From: Pandoraea horticolens
Lineage (GTDB): Bacteria > Pseudomonadota > Gammaproteobacteria > Burkholderiales > Burkholderiaceae
NCBI RefSeq assembly: GCF_902459555.1
Contig: NZ_CABPSM010000007.1
Coordinates: 124,001 to 188,000 of the forward strand
DNA length: 64,000 bases
Direction: 5' to 3'
The translations under genes were made by a program, and so were the position numbers. Within the stretch, counting starts at the first letter, position 1. The number at the start of each line of letters is the position of its first letter. The notes beneath the pieces are model-generated. The model did not search any database. It was not told the DNA's origin and worked only from the letters and a program-made list of their open reading frames with translations. Positions 18,505-26,860 of this stretch are shown piece by piece.

Positions 18505-19527
18505 TCACTTGCGCAGCGGCTTGGCCGCTGTCAGGAATTTCATATCGAAGCCGCCGCTCGCCTTTGCGCTCGCGTCAATCGAGCCCTCTTTCTGGAGGAC
18601 GTCGAACATGTCACCCCAGCGCTTGCCCTCAATCCAACCCATGCCATTGGCCGCGGTATCGCCCGAGTACATCGTGTGCTTGAAGTCCGCGTCGAGTTGC
18701 TCGGCGAGGATCTTTTCCTGGCCCTTGTACTCAGGGTTAGCCTTCACGATGGCGGCAACCGCCTCGTCGGGATGGGCGACGACATATCCGAACGCCTCCG
18801 TGTACGCGTTCACGAAGCGCTGAACGAGTTGCGGATTCGCGGCAATCATCTTGTCCGAAGTGAACATGCCCGATCCGTAGACGTTCAACCCGTGATCGGC
18901 GGCCTGGAGTATCGAAAGCGACCCCGGACCGCCCGTCTTCTCTTCGAGCAGCGGCACCTCGGCGTCGATGTACCCCGGCACGGCATCGACACGGCCCATT
19001 ACGAGGTAATTCTCATAAGGCGGCGCCACCGTGCTTTGCTTGATGTCGGCGAGCGACATGCCGTTCTTGCTGAGGAAGGCTTTCAGAAACACGTAGGTCG
19101 AACCGGCGGGATGCACGCCGACATTCATGCCCTTGAGATCCTTGGCCGAATTGAGCGGCTTGCGCGCCTTGACCGACACCATCGCCAGAGGGCTCTTCTG
19201 ATTCACGGCCACCAGCGCAGTATTCGACACGCCCTGCGTGCGGGCGACCAACAGCGTGGAGAGGTCTCCGAAGCCGAACTGCGCGCTGCCATTGGCCACC
19301 ATGCGCAGCGCATCCACCGAGCCGGTGCCCTTGCGGATCGCCGTCACGTTGATCCCCTGCTTCGCGAACATCCCCTTGTCGCGCGCCACGAAGAACATCG
19401 CGTGGTTGCCGCGCACGACCCAGTCGAGTTGGACGATGACGTCGTCGGCTGCCGACGCCGGCGCTGCAGCGCCCAGCAACGATACCGAAACGAGAAGAAC
19501 CGAAAACAGTTTGCTCAATCTGCTCAC
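18505..19527 (-). CDS. NitT/TauT-type ABC binding protein (NMT1/THI5-like)
   Basis: 340 aa. A clear Sec signal ends at PASAAD. The NMT1-type domain follows (VQLDWVVRGNHAMFFVARDKGMF, then VTAIRKGTGSVDALRMVANG). It captures a small organic ligand in the periplasm for the permease and ATPase genes upstream in the same operon. Relatives bind taurine, alkanesulfonates, nitrate, pyrimidines or aromatic acids such as phthalate, so the ligand is open. Confidence 0.9.
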   Translation of the reverse strand: MSRLSKLFSVLLVSVSLLGAAAPASAADDVIVQLDWVVRGNHAMFFVARDKGMFAKQGINVTAIRKGTGSVDALRMVANGSAQFGFGDLSTLLVARTQGVSNTALVAVNQKSPLAMVSVKARKPLNSAKDLKGMNVGVHPAGSTYVFLKAFLSKNGMSLADIKQSTVAPPYENYLVMGRVDAVPGYIDAEVPLLEEKTGGPGSLSILQAADHGLNVYGSGMFTSDKMIAANPQLVQRFVNAYTEAFGYVVAHPDEAVAAIVKANPEYKGQEKILAEQLDADFKHTMYSGDTAANGMGWIEGKRWGDMFDVLQKEGSIDASAKASGGFDMKFLTAAKPLRK

Positions 19528-19608
19528 GCTGGTGCTCCTGCAAGAAGAAACGCTAAGAAAGAGAACACGACGACTACCCGGCTAAGTGGCTAAATGGCGA
19601 CATGGCGT

Positions 19609-20430
19609 TCAGTGACGCGCTTCGCCTCCCCAGGTAATGAAGCGGTATTCGAACCACTCGACGGCGTAGTAGAAAAGCACGCCGAGCAGCGAGACCTCGA
19701 CGAGTGCCGCAAAGACCAGCGGCATCTGCATTTGCGTCGAGGCAAACTGAATCACGTAGCCCAGCCCGGCCGAGGCGCCGGCAAATTCACCGACGATGGC
19801 GCCGATGACGCTCAGCGTGATCGCGACCTTGATACCCGCCATCAACGCCGGCAACGAGTGTGGAATCTGTACGCGCATCAGAATCTGGCTTCGCGTGGCG
19901 CCCACCGACTTGAGCAGCGCCACCAGATTCGGATCGGCCGAGCGCAGCCCCACCAGCATGTTCAAGGCCACCGGGAAAAACGCCATCACGACGATGAGGA
20001 GAATCTTGGGCATCAGGTCGTAACCGAACCAGAGCACGAATATCGGGGCGAGCGCGATCTTGGGCACGTTCTGGAAAACCACCATCAGCGGATAGACCGC
20101 GCTGCCCAATCGCTCGAAACGTGCAATGCAAATGGCAAGTGCGGCACCCACCACAGAGGACAGTACGAATCCGTACAGGACCTCGCGAGCGGTCACCCAC
20201 GCCGCGGCGGCGAGTTCCGGCTGCTTCGCCACCAACGCCCCGGCGATCTGTGTCGGCGTCGGCAGCACGAATGCCGGCACGTCGAACAGGCGTAGCCCCG
20301 CCTCCCACAACACCAGCAGCACGATCGTCAGCACCACACCGGGCCCTGCACGCCACAGACCGCGAAACGGTTTCGGGGCGGCGCGCCCGCGCGCGCCGGC
20401 CGGCACGACGTCGGTAGGCGATGCACTCAT
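19609..20430 (-). CDS. NitT/TauT-type ABC permease
   Basis: 273 aa from the ATG at 20430, chosen because it overlaps the ATPase stop by 4 bp; the frame is open further upstream into the ATPase gene. About six membrane segments are predicted. The permease EAA-type loop is visible (LVALLKSVGATRSQILMRVQIP, about residues 160-181), which docks the ATPase. It belongs to the SsuC/TauC/NrtB group and acts with the adjacent ATPase and binding protein. Confidence 0.9.
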   Translation of the reverse strand: MSASPTDVVPAGARGRAAPKPFRGLWRAGPGVVLTIVLLVLWEAGLRLFDVPAFVLPTPTQIAGALVAKQPELAAAAWVTAREVLYGFVLSSVVGAALAICIARFERLGSAVYPLMVVFQNVPKIALAPIFVLWFGYDLMPKILLIVVMAFFPVALNMLVGLRSADPNLVALLKSVGATRSQILMRVQIPHSLPALMAGIKVAITLSVIGAIVGEFAGASAGLGYVIQFASTQMQMPLVFAALVEVSLLGVLFYYAVEWFEYRFITWGGEARH

Positions 20431-21278
20431 GATGTCCTCCCGGCCCGATGGCCTTCTTTGAGACGCTTTCGCAGATGCGAGGCCGTCTGGGCAAATGCCT
20501 GCGTGGCGTAGCTGTCCTCGTTGCGGGGATACGCCAGCGGTACTGTCAGGCATTCGAGAATGCGTGCGGGTCCGGTCGCCATGACGGTGACTTCGCGCGA
20601 CAGGAACACGGCTTCGTCGATCGAATGCGTCACGAAGACGATCGTCTTGCCCGTGCGCTGCCAGAGATCGAGCAGAAAGTCGCTCATCTCTTCGCGGGTG
20701 ATGGCGTCGAGCGCACCGAACGGCTCGTCCATCATCAGCACCTCCGGATCAAGCGCCAAAGCACGCGCGATCGAGACGCGCTGACGCATTCCCCCGGACA
20801 ACTGCGACGGCTTGCGATCCACGGCATGCCCGAGGCCAACGATGTTCAGCAACTCAAGCGCACGCGTGCGAATGGCGTCCTTGTCGCGCAGCGTGCCGAC
20901 CAGCTCCATCAACAGACACACGTTATCGAACGCGCTCTTCCACGGCATGAGCGCCGCCTCCTGAAACACCAGGCCGATGCGACGCTGCCGAACCGCCTCG
21001 GACGGCGTCATACCGCCCACGCTCACCCGTCCCTGCGTGGGCGCCTGCAATCCCGCAAGCACCTTGAGTAATGTGCTCTTGCCACAACCTGACGGCCCCA
21101 CCAGCGAGGTGAATCCGCCGCGTTCGACCGACAGATGAATGTCGTTCAGCACGCGATTGATACGGCCGTGCGTCTCGAAGTCGACGCAAAGACCGCTGAC
21201 GCTGATGTACGGCTCAGACGATGTCGTCGCCGTCGAGACGGCCATCTGCGGCATATCCGGCCGATCGAGACTTGCCAT
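20427..21278 (-). CDS. NitT/TauT-type ABC ATPase
   Basis: 283 aa. Walker A GPSGCGKSTLL, signature LSGGMRQRVSIARAL and Walker B VLMMDEPFGALD are intact, with the H-loop in VFVTHSIDEAVFLS. This is the SsuB/TauB/NrtD group. It is separated from the upstream glutathione-transferase gene by 83 bp and overlaps the permease gene. Confidence 0.93.
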   Translation of the reverse strand: MASLDRPDMPQMAVSTATTSSEPYISVSGLCVDFETHGRINRVLNDIHLSVERGGFTSLVGPSGCGKSTLLKVLAGLQAPTQGRVSVGGMTPSEAVRQRRIGLVFQEAALMPWKSAFDNVCLLMELVGTLRDKDAIRTRALELLNIVGLGHAVDRKPSQLSGGMRQRVSIARALALDPEVLMMDEPFGALDAITREEMSDFLLDLWQRTGKTIVFVTHSIDEAVFLSREVTVMATGPARILECLTVPLAYPRNEDSYATQAFAQTASHLRKRLKEGHRAGRTS

Positions 21279-21361
21279 AGGGATGCTCCAGTCTTGCGTT
21301 TTTTTGGAATATCGCCGCGTCTCAGCGAGCGCGCGGCGAGCGCGTCTGTCTCAATGTCCGT

Positions 21362-21958
21362 TCAGCCCGCGCTCGTGGCCTTCGCGAATGCCGGGCGCTC
21401 TTCGATGCGAGCCAGCCACGCCGCGATGCCACGCAATTCGGGCAACGCGAACGGGAAGTTCACGCAGCGCTTGACCAGCGGCGCCAACGCCACGTCCGCG
21501 AGACTGAACGACTGACCGGCACACCACGGAACCTCACACAGGTGAGTGTCCAGAATCGTCAGTTCGGCGGCGAGGTTCGGCCCCGTATCGGCAGACTGTT
21601 CGTCCTTCGACTTCTTCGCGTCCTTGAATCCCGCGAGGTAGACGGGGTTGAGCGATGCCAGCGCCCAGTCCATCCAGCGCTCGACAAATGTGCGCTGCGC
21701 GGGATCGTCCGGATACAACGACGTGCCCTGCTGGCTGGCGAGGTAGCGCAGGATCGTGTGCGATTCCCAGATGACGAGGTCGCCATCCGCCAGCGTGGGC
21801 ACCTTGTTGGTCGGGTTCATCGCGAGGTATTCCGGAGTGCCGGTGTTGCCGAACTGGCGGCCATAGTCGAGCCGCTCGTAGGACTTGCCCAGTTCTTCGA
21901 GAAGGAAGATGACTTTCTGCACGTTGCCGGATGTGGCACGTCCGTAGAGCTTCAGCAT
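21362..21958 (-). CDS. Glutathione S-transferase-family protein
   Basis: 198 aa with an N-terminal thioredoxin-like domain (KLYGRATSGNVQKVIFLLEELG; TNKVPTLADGDLVIWES, the cis-Pro and Glu-Ser glutathione contacts) and an all-alpha C-terminal domain. The N-terminal Ser/Thr in RATSGNVQ is the likely thiol-activating residue. Being in an operon with a gentisate-dioxygenase-like cupin, it could be a glutathione-dependent isomerase of a ring-cleavage product (maleylpyruvate isomerase logic) rather than a detoxification enzyme. This is inference. Confidence 0.87.
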   Translation of the reverse strand: MLKLYGRATSGNVQKVIFLLEELGKSYERLDYGRQFGNTGTPEYLAMNPTNKVPTLADGDLVIWESHTILRYLASQQGTSLYPDDPAQRTFVERWMDWALASLNPVYLAGFKDAKKSKDEQSADTGPNLAAELTILDTHLCEVPWCAGQSFSLADVALAPLVKRCVNFPFALPELRGIAAWLARIEERPAFAKATSAG

Positions 21959-22005
21959 GTCGATGTCCTCAGATGATGTTCAATGTCTTGGCCGATACAA
22001 GCGAT

Positions 22006-22377
22006 TCACAGCGGCCGGTAAGCGATGCATTCGATCTCGATGCGTGTCGTAATCACGGCACGTGCCTCGACGGTGGTCCGTGCGAGCCTGCCGTCCGGGA
22101 AGAATTCCTTGAATACGCCGTTGTAACGCCCGAAGTCGCGGGCGTCTTCGAGGTAGACCGTCGCCTTGACCACGTCGGCCAGATCGCACCCCGCCTCGCG
22201 CAGTGCGCGCTGCACGGCGAGGATCGTGGCGCGTGTTTCGTCCTCGATCGTGCCGCTGACCATCCGCCCATCTTCGTCTTTGGCAACCTGGCCCGAGACG
22301 AACACGTAGTCCCCCGCCCGAACCGCCGGATGAAACGGCAGGTTGGGGTTTTTCTTGCCATGTACCGAAATCGTCAT
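22006..22377 (-). CDS. RidA/YjgF-family enamine deaminase
   Basis: 123 aa from the ATG at 22377; the frame is open far upstream but that part is antisense to the beta-propeller gene. Family text includes VSGQVAKDEDG, the Arg-containing ATILAVQRALREAGCDLADVVKATVYL block and the C-terminal RIEIECIAYRP. RidA-fold proteins hydrolyse enamines and imines, and some act as 2-aminomuconate deaminases in aminoaromatic breakdown. Its position beside a cupin ring-cleavage-type enzyme suggests deamination of a pathway intermediate. Confidence 0.9.
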   Translation of the reverse strand: MTISVHGKKNPNLPFHPAVRAGDYVFVSGQVAKDEDGRMVSGTIEDETRATILAVQRALREAGCDLADVVKATVYLEDARDFGRYNGVFKEFFPDGRLARTTVEARAVITTRIEIECIAYRPL

Positions 22378-22411
22378 TGCCGTCCTCTTTGTCTTCGTTG
22401 GCGTCGAAACG

Positions 22412-23542
22412 TCATCCCGGGAAACATTCGATGATGTCGATCCCCTGTTGCCGGTCGAGCAGGTACACGAGCCCCCGATCGTCGATCGTGACGTCGTTGG
22501 ACGACGCGCGCTCACAGCCGGCGGGGGCGTCTGGCTCGTAGAAAGCGATCTCCTTGGGCGCAAACGGATCGGAGAGATCGACAAGCCGCATGCCCTTGGC
22601 GAACCAGGCGAACGGCAACGTCGTTCCCACAAAGCGCTCCGAGGGCTGGTGACAACCCGACATCGGTTCGCGCGGCGATCCGTCGGGGTCGACACCGGCG
22701 ACCTGAAACGTCGATATCGGCATCGGCTGGCGTTCGTCGGTAATGTCGTACACCCAGGCGAACGACGGCGGCGACGGCCGCAGTTTCGCGACATCTTCGT
22801 CGGCCACCACCATGACGCGACGCCCTTTGACAAGGCCGGGAATCGGTAAGGCGGTATGCGTCGGGTGCGGATGTGCCGGGCCGCTGTTGATCCCCGAGAT
22901 CAGCTTCGGCGACGACATGTCCGAGATGTCGAGAATGAAAAAGCCGTGGTGCCAATAGGACACGTAAAGACGATCGCCCATGCGCAGCGGGTGATGGCAT
23001 CGCGGGCGGACGTAGTCGTCCCACGGGTATTCCTCTCCCGCACCGACGTTCTGCCCCGGAATCCACCAGCGGCCGACTTCCTCGGGTCGCTCGGGTTGCG
23101 CCAGATCGAGAATCTTGACGATGTTCCCGACGAAACCTTCAGCCGTTGGCGAGATATATGCGAAGCGGCCGTCGAAGTCATAGCGGTGCACCCCACCAGC
23201 CTCGCCGCCGGAGTACCAGCGCGAGATCAGTCGTGGCTCGGACGGGCGCGTGATGTCGAATATGCCAAGACCGCCGCCAAAGTCCGGTGCGCCCTCACGG
23301 AATTTTTCGTAGTTCACGAGCATCACGCCGTCCTGCACGCGAACCTTGTGCGAATGCCAGCCCATCGGCACTTCGAGCGTCGCCAGCAAGCGCGGATGCT
23401 TGGGGTCGGAAACGTCATAAATCGACGTGCCGGCTGGCGGACGCATGTGCGAGACATACAGGATGTTGCGATCGACCCACACCTGTCCGCCGCCGGGGCA
23501 ATCGATGTGGCTCACGAGCCGCGTATTCCATGCCTTGGCCAT
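22412..23542 (-). CDS. LVIVD-type beta-propeller protein
   Basis: 376 aa made of repeated beta-propeller units with the recurrent pattern D-I/V-S-D-P-x-x-P-x-L/E-I/L (for example YDVSDPKHPRLL, FDITRPSEPRLI, DLAQPERPEEV, VDLSDPFAPKEI). No signal peptide is present, so it is probably cytoplasmic. The family has no settled function; members often neighbour aromatic or amine catabolic genes. It lies 11 bp from the cupin dioxygenase-like gene and 34 bp from ridA, so it is a fixed part of this operon. A role as an isomerase, lactonase-like hydrolase or scaffold is open. Confidence 0.75.
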   Translation of the reverse strand: MAKAWNTRLVSHIDCPGGGQVWVDRNILYVSHMRPPAGTSIYDVSDPKHPRLLATLEVPMGWHSHKVRVQDGVMLVNYEKFREGAPDFGGGLGIFDITRPSEPRLISRWYSGGEAGGVHRYDFDGRFAYISPTAEGFVGNIVKILDLAQPERPEEVGRWWIPGQNVGAGEEYPWDDYVRPRCHHPLRMGDRLYVSYWHHGFFILDISDMSSPKLISGINSGPAHPHPTHTALPIPGLVKGRRVMVVADEDVAKLRPSPPSFAWVYDITDERQPMPISTFQVAGVDPDGSPREPMSGCHQPSERFVGTTLPFAWFAKGMRLVDLSDPFAPKEIAFYEPDAPAGCERASSNDVTIDDRGLVYLLDRQQGIDIIECFPG

Positions 23543-23553
23543 GGAGGCGCCCC

Positions 23554-24693
23554 TTAGTCGAGAAGCATGACGTCGCCGCCAGCGGTCTTGCCCCAGCGTT
23601 GCAGCAATCCGAATGCGCGAAGTGCCGGCTCATCGCTCGCAATGAATACGATGGCCGGCTGCGTGGCGCTGGTGTTCTCGTATTCGGCCCACGTCCCGCC
23701 AGGTACCGCGAGCGTATCGAATGGCTTCGTCTCGAAGGCTTCGCCGTCGAGAACGGCGCGCACCTCGCCCTCCAGCGGCGACACCAGCAGACTTGCCGTC
23801 TGCTTCATCGGCAGCGTGCGCTCGCCGGGGCGCAGCATCTGCATGAAGAACGTCATCGTCTTGTAGACCGGGCCGCCCCGCAGCGGATCGACGTACTCGA
23901 TACGTAGCCCCTCGTATGGGTTTTCAGCCCACTCCCGGTGCTTTTCCAGCAGTTCGCGCACGGCTTCGTATCGATAGATGAACATCGGCGACGAGCCGTT
24001 GGCTCCGCGTCGATGGTCGACAAAGCGAGGCATCAGGCCACCTGCCCCGTAAGTGATCGCGGAGTAATCAGCGGGGAAGCGCGCGGATTGCTTGCGCATG
24101 ACGGCGCCGCCTTCGCTGTAGTCGTGATCGAACGAGAGCGCGTTGAGCGTCTCGACCAGCGGGTAATCGAGCACCGAAAGGTTGATGGCCGGCTCGTTGC
24201 CGACATTGCCGTGGTTATGCCAGGTGTCGCGCGGCGTAAGGACCATGTCGCCCGGTCCGAACACGACGTCCTCGCCCTCCACGCCGGTGAAGTTCTGCGA
24301 GCCGGTCAAACCGAGCCGGATGGCACTCGCGGTATGACGATGCGGCGGCATGATCTCGTTCGGATCGTTGAGCCGGTACGCCGTATACATGGTGGTCACC
24401 GTGGCCCGCCTCGGCTTGAGTCCCGGGTTGGTCAGGATCAATGAGCGACGATCGGAGTCGGCGGTGGAAATGAGGCGGGCGGACTGCTGCAACAGCGGCT
24501 CGAGCACTTCCTTGTAACGCCAGATATAGGGCACTGCACGCTGGCCCTGCATCAATTGCTTGATCTCATCGTGCTCGACATCCGAGCTTCTGGCCCAGAA
24601 CGGGAACAGATGCGCGTTGCCGATCTCCTCATACATCTGCCGAGTCTCCTGCTCGCTAGTGCGAACTGCGGCGTCCTGCGTGGCTTGCATCAT
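23554..24693 (-). CDS. Gentisate 1,2-dioxygenase-like bicupin
   Basis: 379 aa, with two cupin domains as in gentisate/1-hydroxy-2-naphthoate/salicylate dioxygenases. The N-terminal cupin contains PPHRHTASAIRLGL (about residues 115-128) and DTWHNHGN (about 155-162), the three-His Fe(II) site. It starts behind a strong GGAGG site and is first in the operon, opposite the GntR regulator. It probably cleaves the ring of a hydroxy- or amino-substituted aromatic acid with O2. The ridA neighbour makes an amino-aromatic (5-aminosalicylate-type) substrate attractive, but this is inference. Confidence 0.85.
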   Translation of the reverse strand: MMQATQDAAVRTSEQETRQMYEEIGNAHLFPFWARSSDVEHDEIKQLMQGQRAVPYIWRYKEVLEPLLQQSARLISTADSDRRSLILTNPGLKPRRATVTTMYTAYRLNDPNEIMPPHRHTASAIRLGLTGSQNFTGVEGEDVVFGPGDMVLTPRDTWHNHGNVGNEPAINLSVLDYPLVETLNALSFDHDYSEGGAVMRKQSARFPADYSAITYGAGGLMPRFVDHRRGANGSSPMFIYRYEAVRELLEKHREWAENPYEGLRIEYVDPLRGGPVYKTMTFFMQMLRPGERTLPMKQTASLLVSPLEGEVRAVLDGEAFETKPFDTLAVPGGTWAEYENTSATQPAIVFIASDEPALRAFGLLQRWGKTAGGDVMLLD

Positions 24694-25003
24694 GCTGCGC
24701 TACCTCCGAGTGGGGTTTCACGAACCGCTGATGCAAACGAGTAGATCAAGACAAATTTTTTATGTCAACCAAAAATGTTATTGGTCGTTATGGTTGATAT
24801 ACTTTGGTTGAATTTTTGGTTGAACCAAACCACTGTATTGGGAGGCATAGAGGTCCTACACAGGCGCTAATTACAAAGCTCGACGGCGAATTAGCAAAGC
24901 ATCCATCGAGTTAGCCGATGGTTGTAAAATCCGCTATCATGCTGCCTCGATGTGCTTTTGGCACGCAACCAAATGCCTTGGTTGCGGAAGGGAGAGAGAA
25001 GTT
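24694..25003. promoter_or_regulatory. Operator cluster between cupin operon and gntR
   Basis: 310 bp, AT-rich in its middle. TTGGTTGA-type half sites recur: TCAACCAA at 24765-24772 facing TTGGTCG at 24781-24787; TGGTTGA at 24791; TTGGTTGA at 24804-24811; the perfect 13-bp palindrome TTGGTTGAACCAA at 24816-24828; and 8-bp arms GCAACCAA (24965-24972) and TTGGTTGC (24978-24985) just before the gntR ribosome site. The TGGT-N3-ACCA core fits the operators known for FadR-subfamily GntR proteins. Confidence 0.8.
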
Positions 25004-25636
25004 ATGGTCGACTTGGTTGAGAGTTTGCGAAGCCGTCTTGCCAACGGCGACGCGTTGCCGGCAGAGCGGCAATTGGCAGACGAACTGGGGGTGAAGCGCC
25101 ATCAGTTGCGCAATGCATTGAAGGTGCTGCGCGACGAGGGCGAATTGGAGACTCCGCGCGGACGCAGCGAGGGGCAATCCAGGCGCAACGGTGAGATATT
25201 GGCCGGGCACACGAATGCGCTGGAGGTGATCGAACTTCGGCTGGCGCTGGAGCCGTTCCTTGCGCGCCTGGCGGCGGTCAGGGCGACACCGGTCGAGATT
25301 ACGCGCATCGAGCGCGCAGCAACGACGTCGCCCGGTGCCGACCGAGGCTCGACCGACCTCGCCTTTCACCGTGCCGTCGCTGCCGCATCGGGTAACGCAC
25401 TTGCCGCCGATATCTATCAGATCATCCGGCGAGTCGGCTCGGACATCCGCTTACATGTGCCGCAACCCGTACCCCACTGCCCGGAACGCATCCGGCAGCG
25501 CGACCAGGAACACCAGGCGATTGCGCAAGCCATTCGGAATCGCGCCCCCGACCTTGCGGAAACGGCGATGCGCGAACATTTGATCCGTGTGCGAGAGCAG
25601 ATCATGGCGCGGATGGTGCCCGGTAGCCAGAACTGA
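25004..25636 (+). CDS. GntR-family regulator, FadR/FCD subfamily
   Basis: 210 aa from the ATG at 25004, with GGAGAG upstream. The N-terminal winged helix has LPAERQLADELGVKRHQLRNALKVLRDEGELETPRGR (about residues 21-57, longer than usual linkers excluded). The C-terminal FCD ligand domain shows the metal/ligand residues in STDLAFHRAVAAASGN. It is divergent from the cupin operon and flanked by matching palindromes, including one over its own leader. It is therefore very likely a repressor of both itself and the operon, relieved by a pathway acid. Confidence 0.92.
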   Translation: MVDLVESLRSRLANGDALPAERQLADELGVKRHQLRNALKVLRDEGELETPRGRSEGQSRRNGEILAGHTNALEVIELRLALEPFLARLAAVRATPVEITRIERAATTSPGADRGSTDLAFHRAVAAASGNALAADIYQIIRRVGSDIRLHVPQPVPHCPERIRQRDQEHQAIAQAIRNRAPDLAETAMREHLIRVREQIMARMVPGSQN

Positions 25637-25747
25637 CCGGCAAAGTGCTTTGCCCCGCAAGGCCCGATCTACGCTCGTCTGTCCGAGGAATCGAACCGCG
25701 ATCCGCCTGCCGAAGTTGCCGTGGCTTTTCCCTGAGCACCGCCGCCG

Positions 25748-25771
25748 CGACGACCGGTCTGCCGGTCGTCG
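25748..25771. terminator. GC-rich hairpin between gntR and the alcohol dehydrogenase gene
   Basis: Perfect 10-bp stem CGACGACCGG (25748-25757) with its complement (25762-25771) and a 4-nt loop, between converging genes. There is no T run, so it is a stem-loop barrier rather than a classic terminator. Confidence 0.5.
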
Positions 25772-25788
25772 GCTTCGGTCATCTGATG

Positions 25789-26817
25789 TCACGGAACCAG
25801 CACGATCTTCGATCCGATCTTGTTGCGCGCCATCTCGAAGCCCTCGATGGCCTGCGCGAGCGGTAACCGGTGCGTGACCATCGGCTCGAGCGCCGCGTGA
25901 TTCTCCACCAGAAAATCGCGCACTTCCTGCCACGTCGCGCGTGTTGCGCGGTAGGTGCCGCGAATTTGGTGGCGCAAGCGCACGAGCTTCGCACCATCGA
26001 AGCTGATGGGCTTGCCATGAATGCCGCACACCACGAACACGCCCGAAGGACGCAGCACGTCGAGCCCGGCCTGAACCGCCGCGCCGGCGCCCGTCGCCTC
26101 AATGACGATGTCGTATTCGTTCTCGCCCAGGAGCGTACACATTGCCCCGTCCGGGGCACCGTCGAGGTCCAGCGTGGCGTCGATACCCAGTGCGCGCGCC
26201 GTCGCGAGACGCTCGGCATCGTTGTGCCCGACCAGCGCCACCCGGGCGCCGCGCGCCTTCGCCAGCACCGCAATGGCCTGACCAATCGTGCCCGGCCCCA
26301 TCACCAGCACGCGATCTCCTGCGCGCACGTCTGCCGTCTTGACGGCGGACATACCGATGGACAGCGGCTCCGCCAGCGACGCGATACCCGCGTCCATGCC
26401 GGGGGGCAGCGTCAGGCAATTGCGGGCAGGCACGCGCACACGGCTGGCAAATGCGCCATCGCGCATCATGCCAATGCCCCGGCGGTCGCGGCACTCATCG
26501 ACGCGCCCGGAAACGCAGTACTCGCACACGCCGCACTCGACCGAGGGGATGACGACAACGGCATCGCCGCGCTGGAGCGTGCTGACCTCAGCGCCAAGCG
26601 TTGCGACACGGCCCGCAAATTCATGGCCCAGCGTCACCGGGAACGCCGCTCGCAAGAAGTCATAGCCGCCCGACCAATCGTAGATATGCACGTCGCTGCC
26701 GCAAATGCCGGCGGCAGTCACTTCCACGATCACATCGTGCGCGCCGGGTTGCCCGGGTTCGGGGACATCGCGCCATTCGAGGCCGAAGGCAGCGGTGGTT
26801 TTCTGAAGTGCTTTCAT
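25789..26817 (-). CDS. Zinc-dependent medium-chain alcohol dehydrogenase
   Basis: 342 aa from the ATG at 26817. Catalytic zinc ligands are Cys39 in AGICGSDVH and the GHEFAG His-Glu. A structural zinc loop ECGVCEYCVSGRVDEC follows, then the nucleotide-binding VMGPGTIGQAIAVLAKARG. It belongs to the sorbitol/threonine dehydrogenase branch and oxidises a secondary alcohol with NAD(P). It is last in a minus-strand operon with porin, MFS and alpha/beta-barrel genes, so it presumably handles the imported compound. Confidence 0.9.
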   Translation of the reverse strand: MKALQKTTAAFGLEWRDVPEPGQPGAHDVIVEVTAAGICGSDVHIYDWSGGYDFLRAAFPVTLGHEFAGRVATLGAEVSTLQRGDAVVVIPSVECGVCEYCVSGRVDECRDRRGIGMMRDGAFASRVRVPARNCLTLPPGMDAGIASLAEPLSIGMSAVKTADVRAGDRVLVMGPGTIGQAIAVLAKARGARVALVGHNDAERLATARALGIDATLDLDGAPDGAMCTLLGENEYDIVIEATGAGAAVQAGLDVLRPSGVFVVCGIHGKPISFDGAKLVRLRHQIRGTYRATRATWQEVRDFLVENHAALEPMVTHRLPLAQAIEGFEMARNKIGSKIVLVP

Positions 26818-26860
26818 CGGGGGCTCCGGTAATCTTGTGTTGTCGCGTCGGTGCGCGCGG

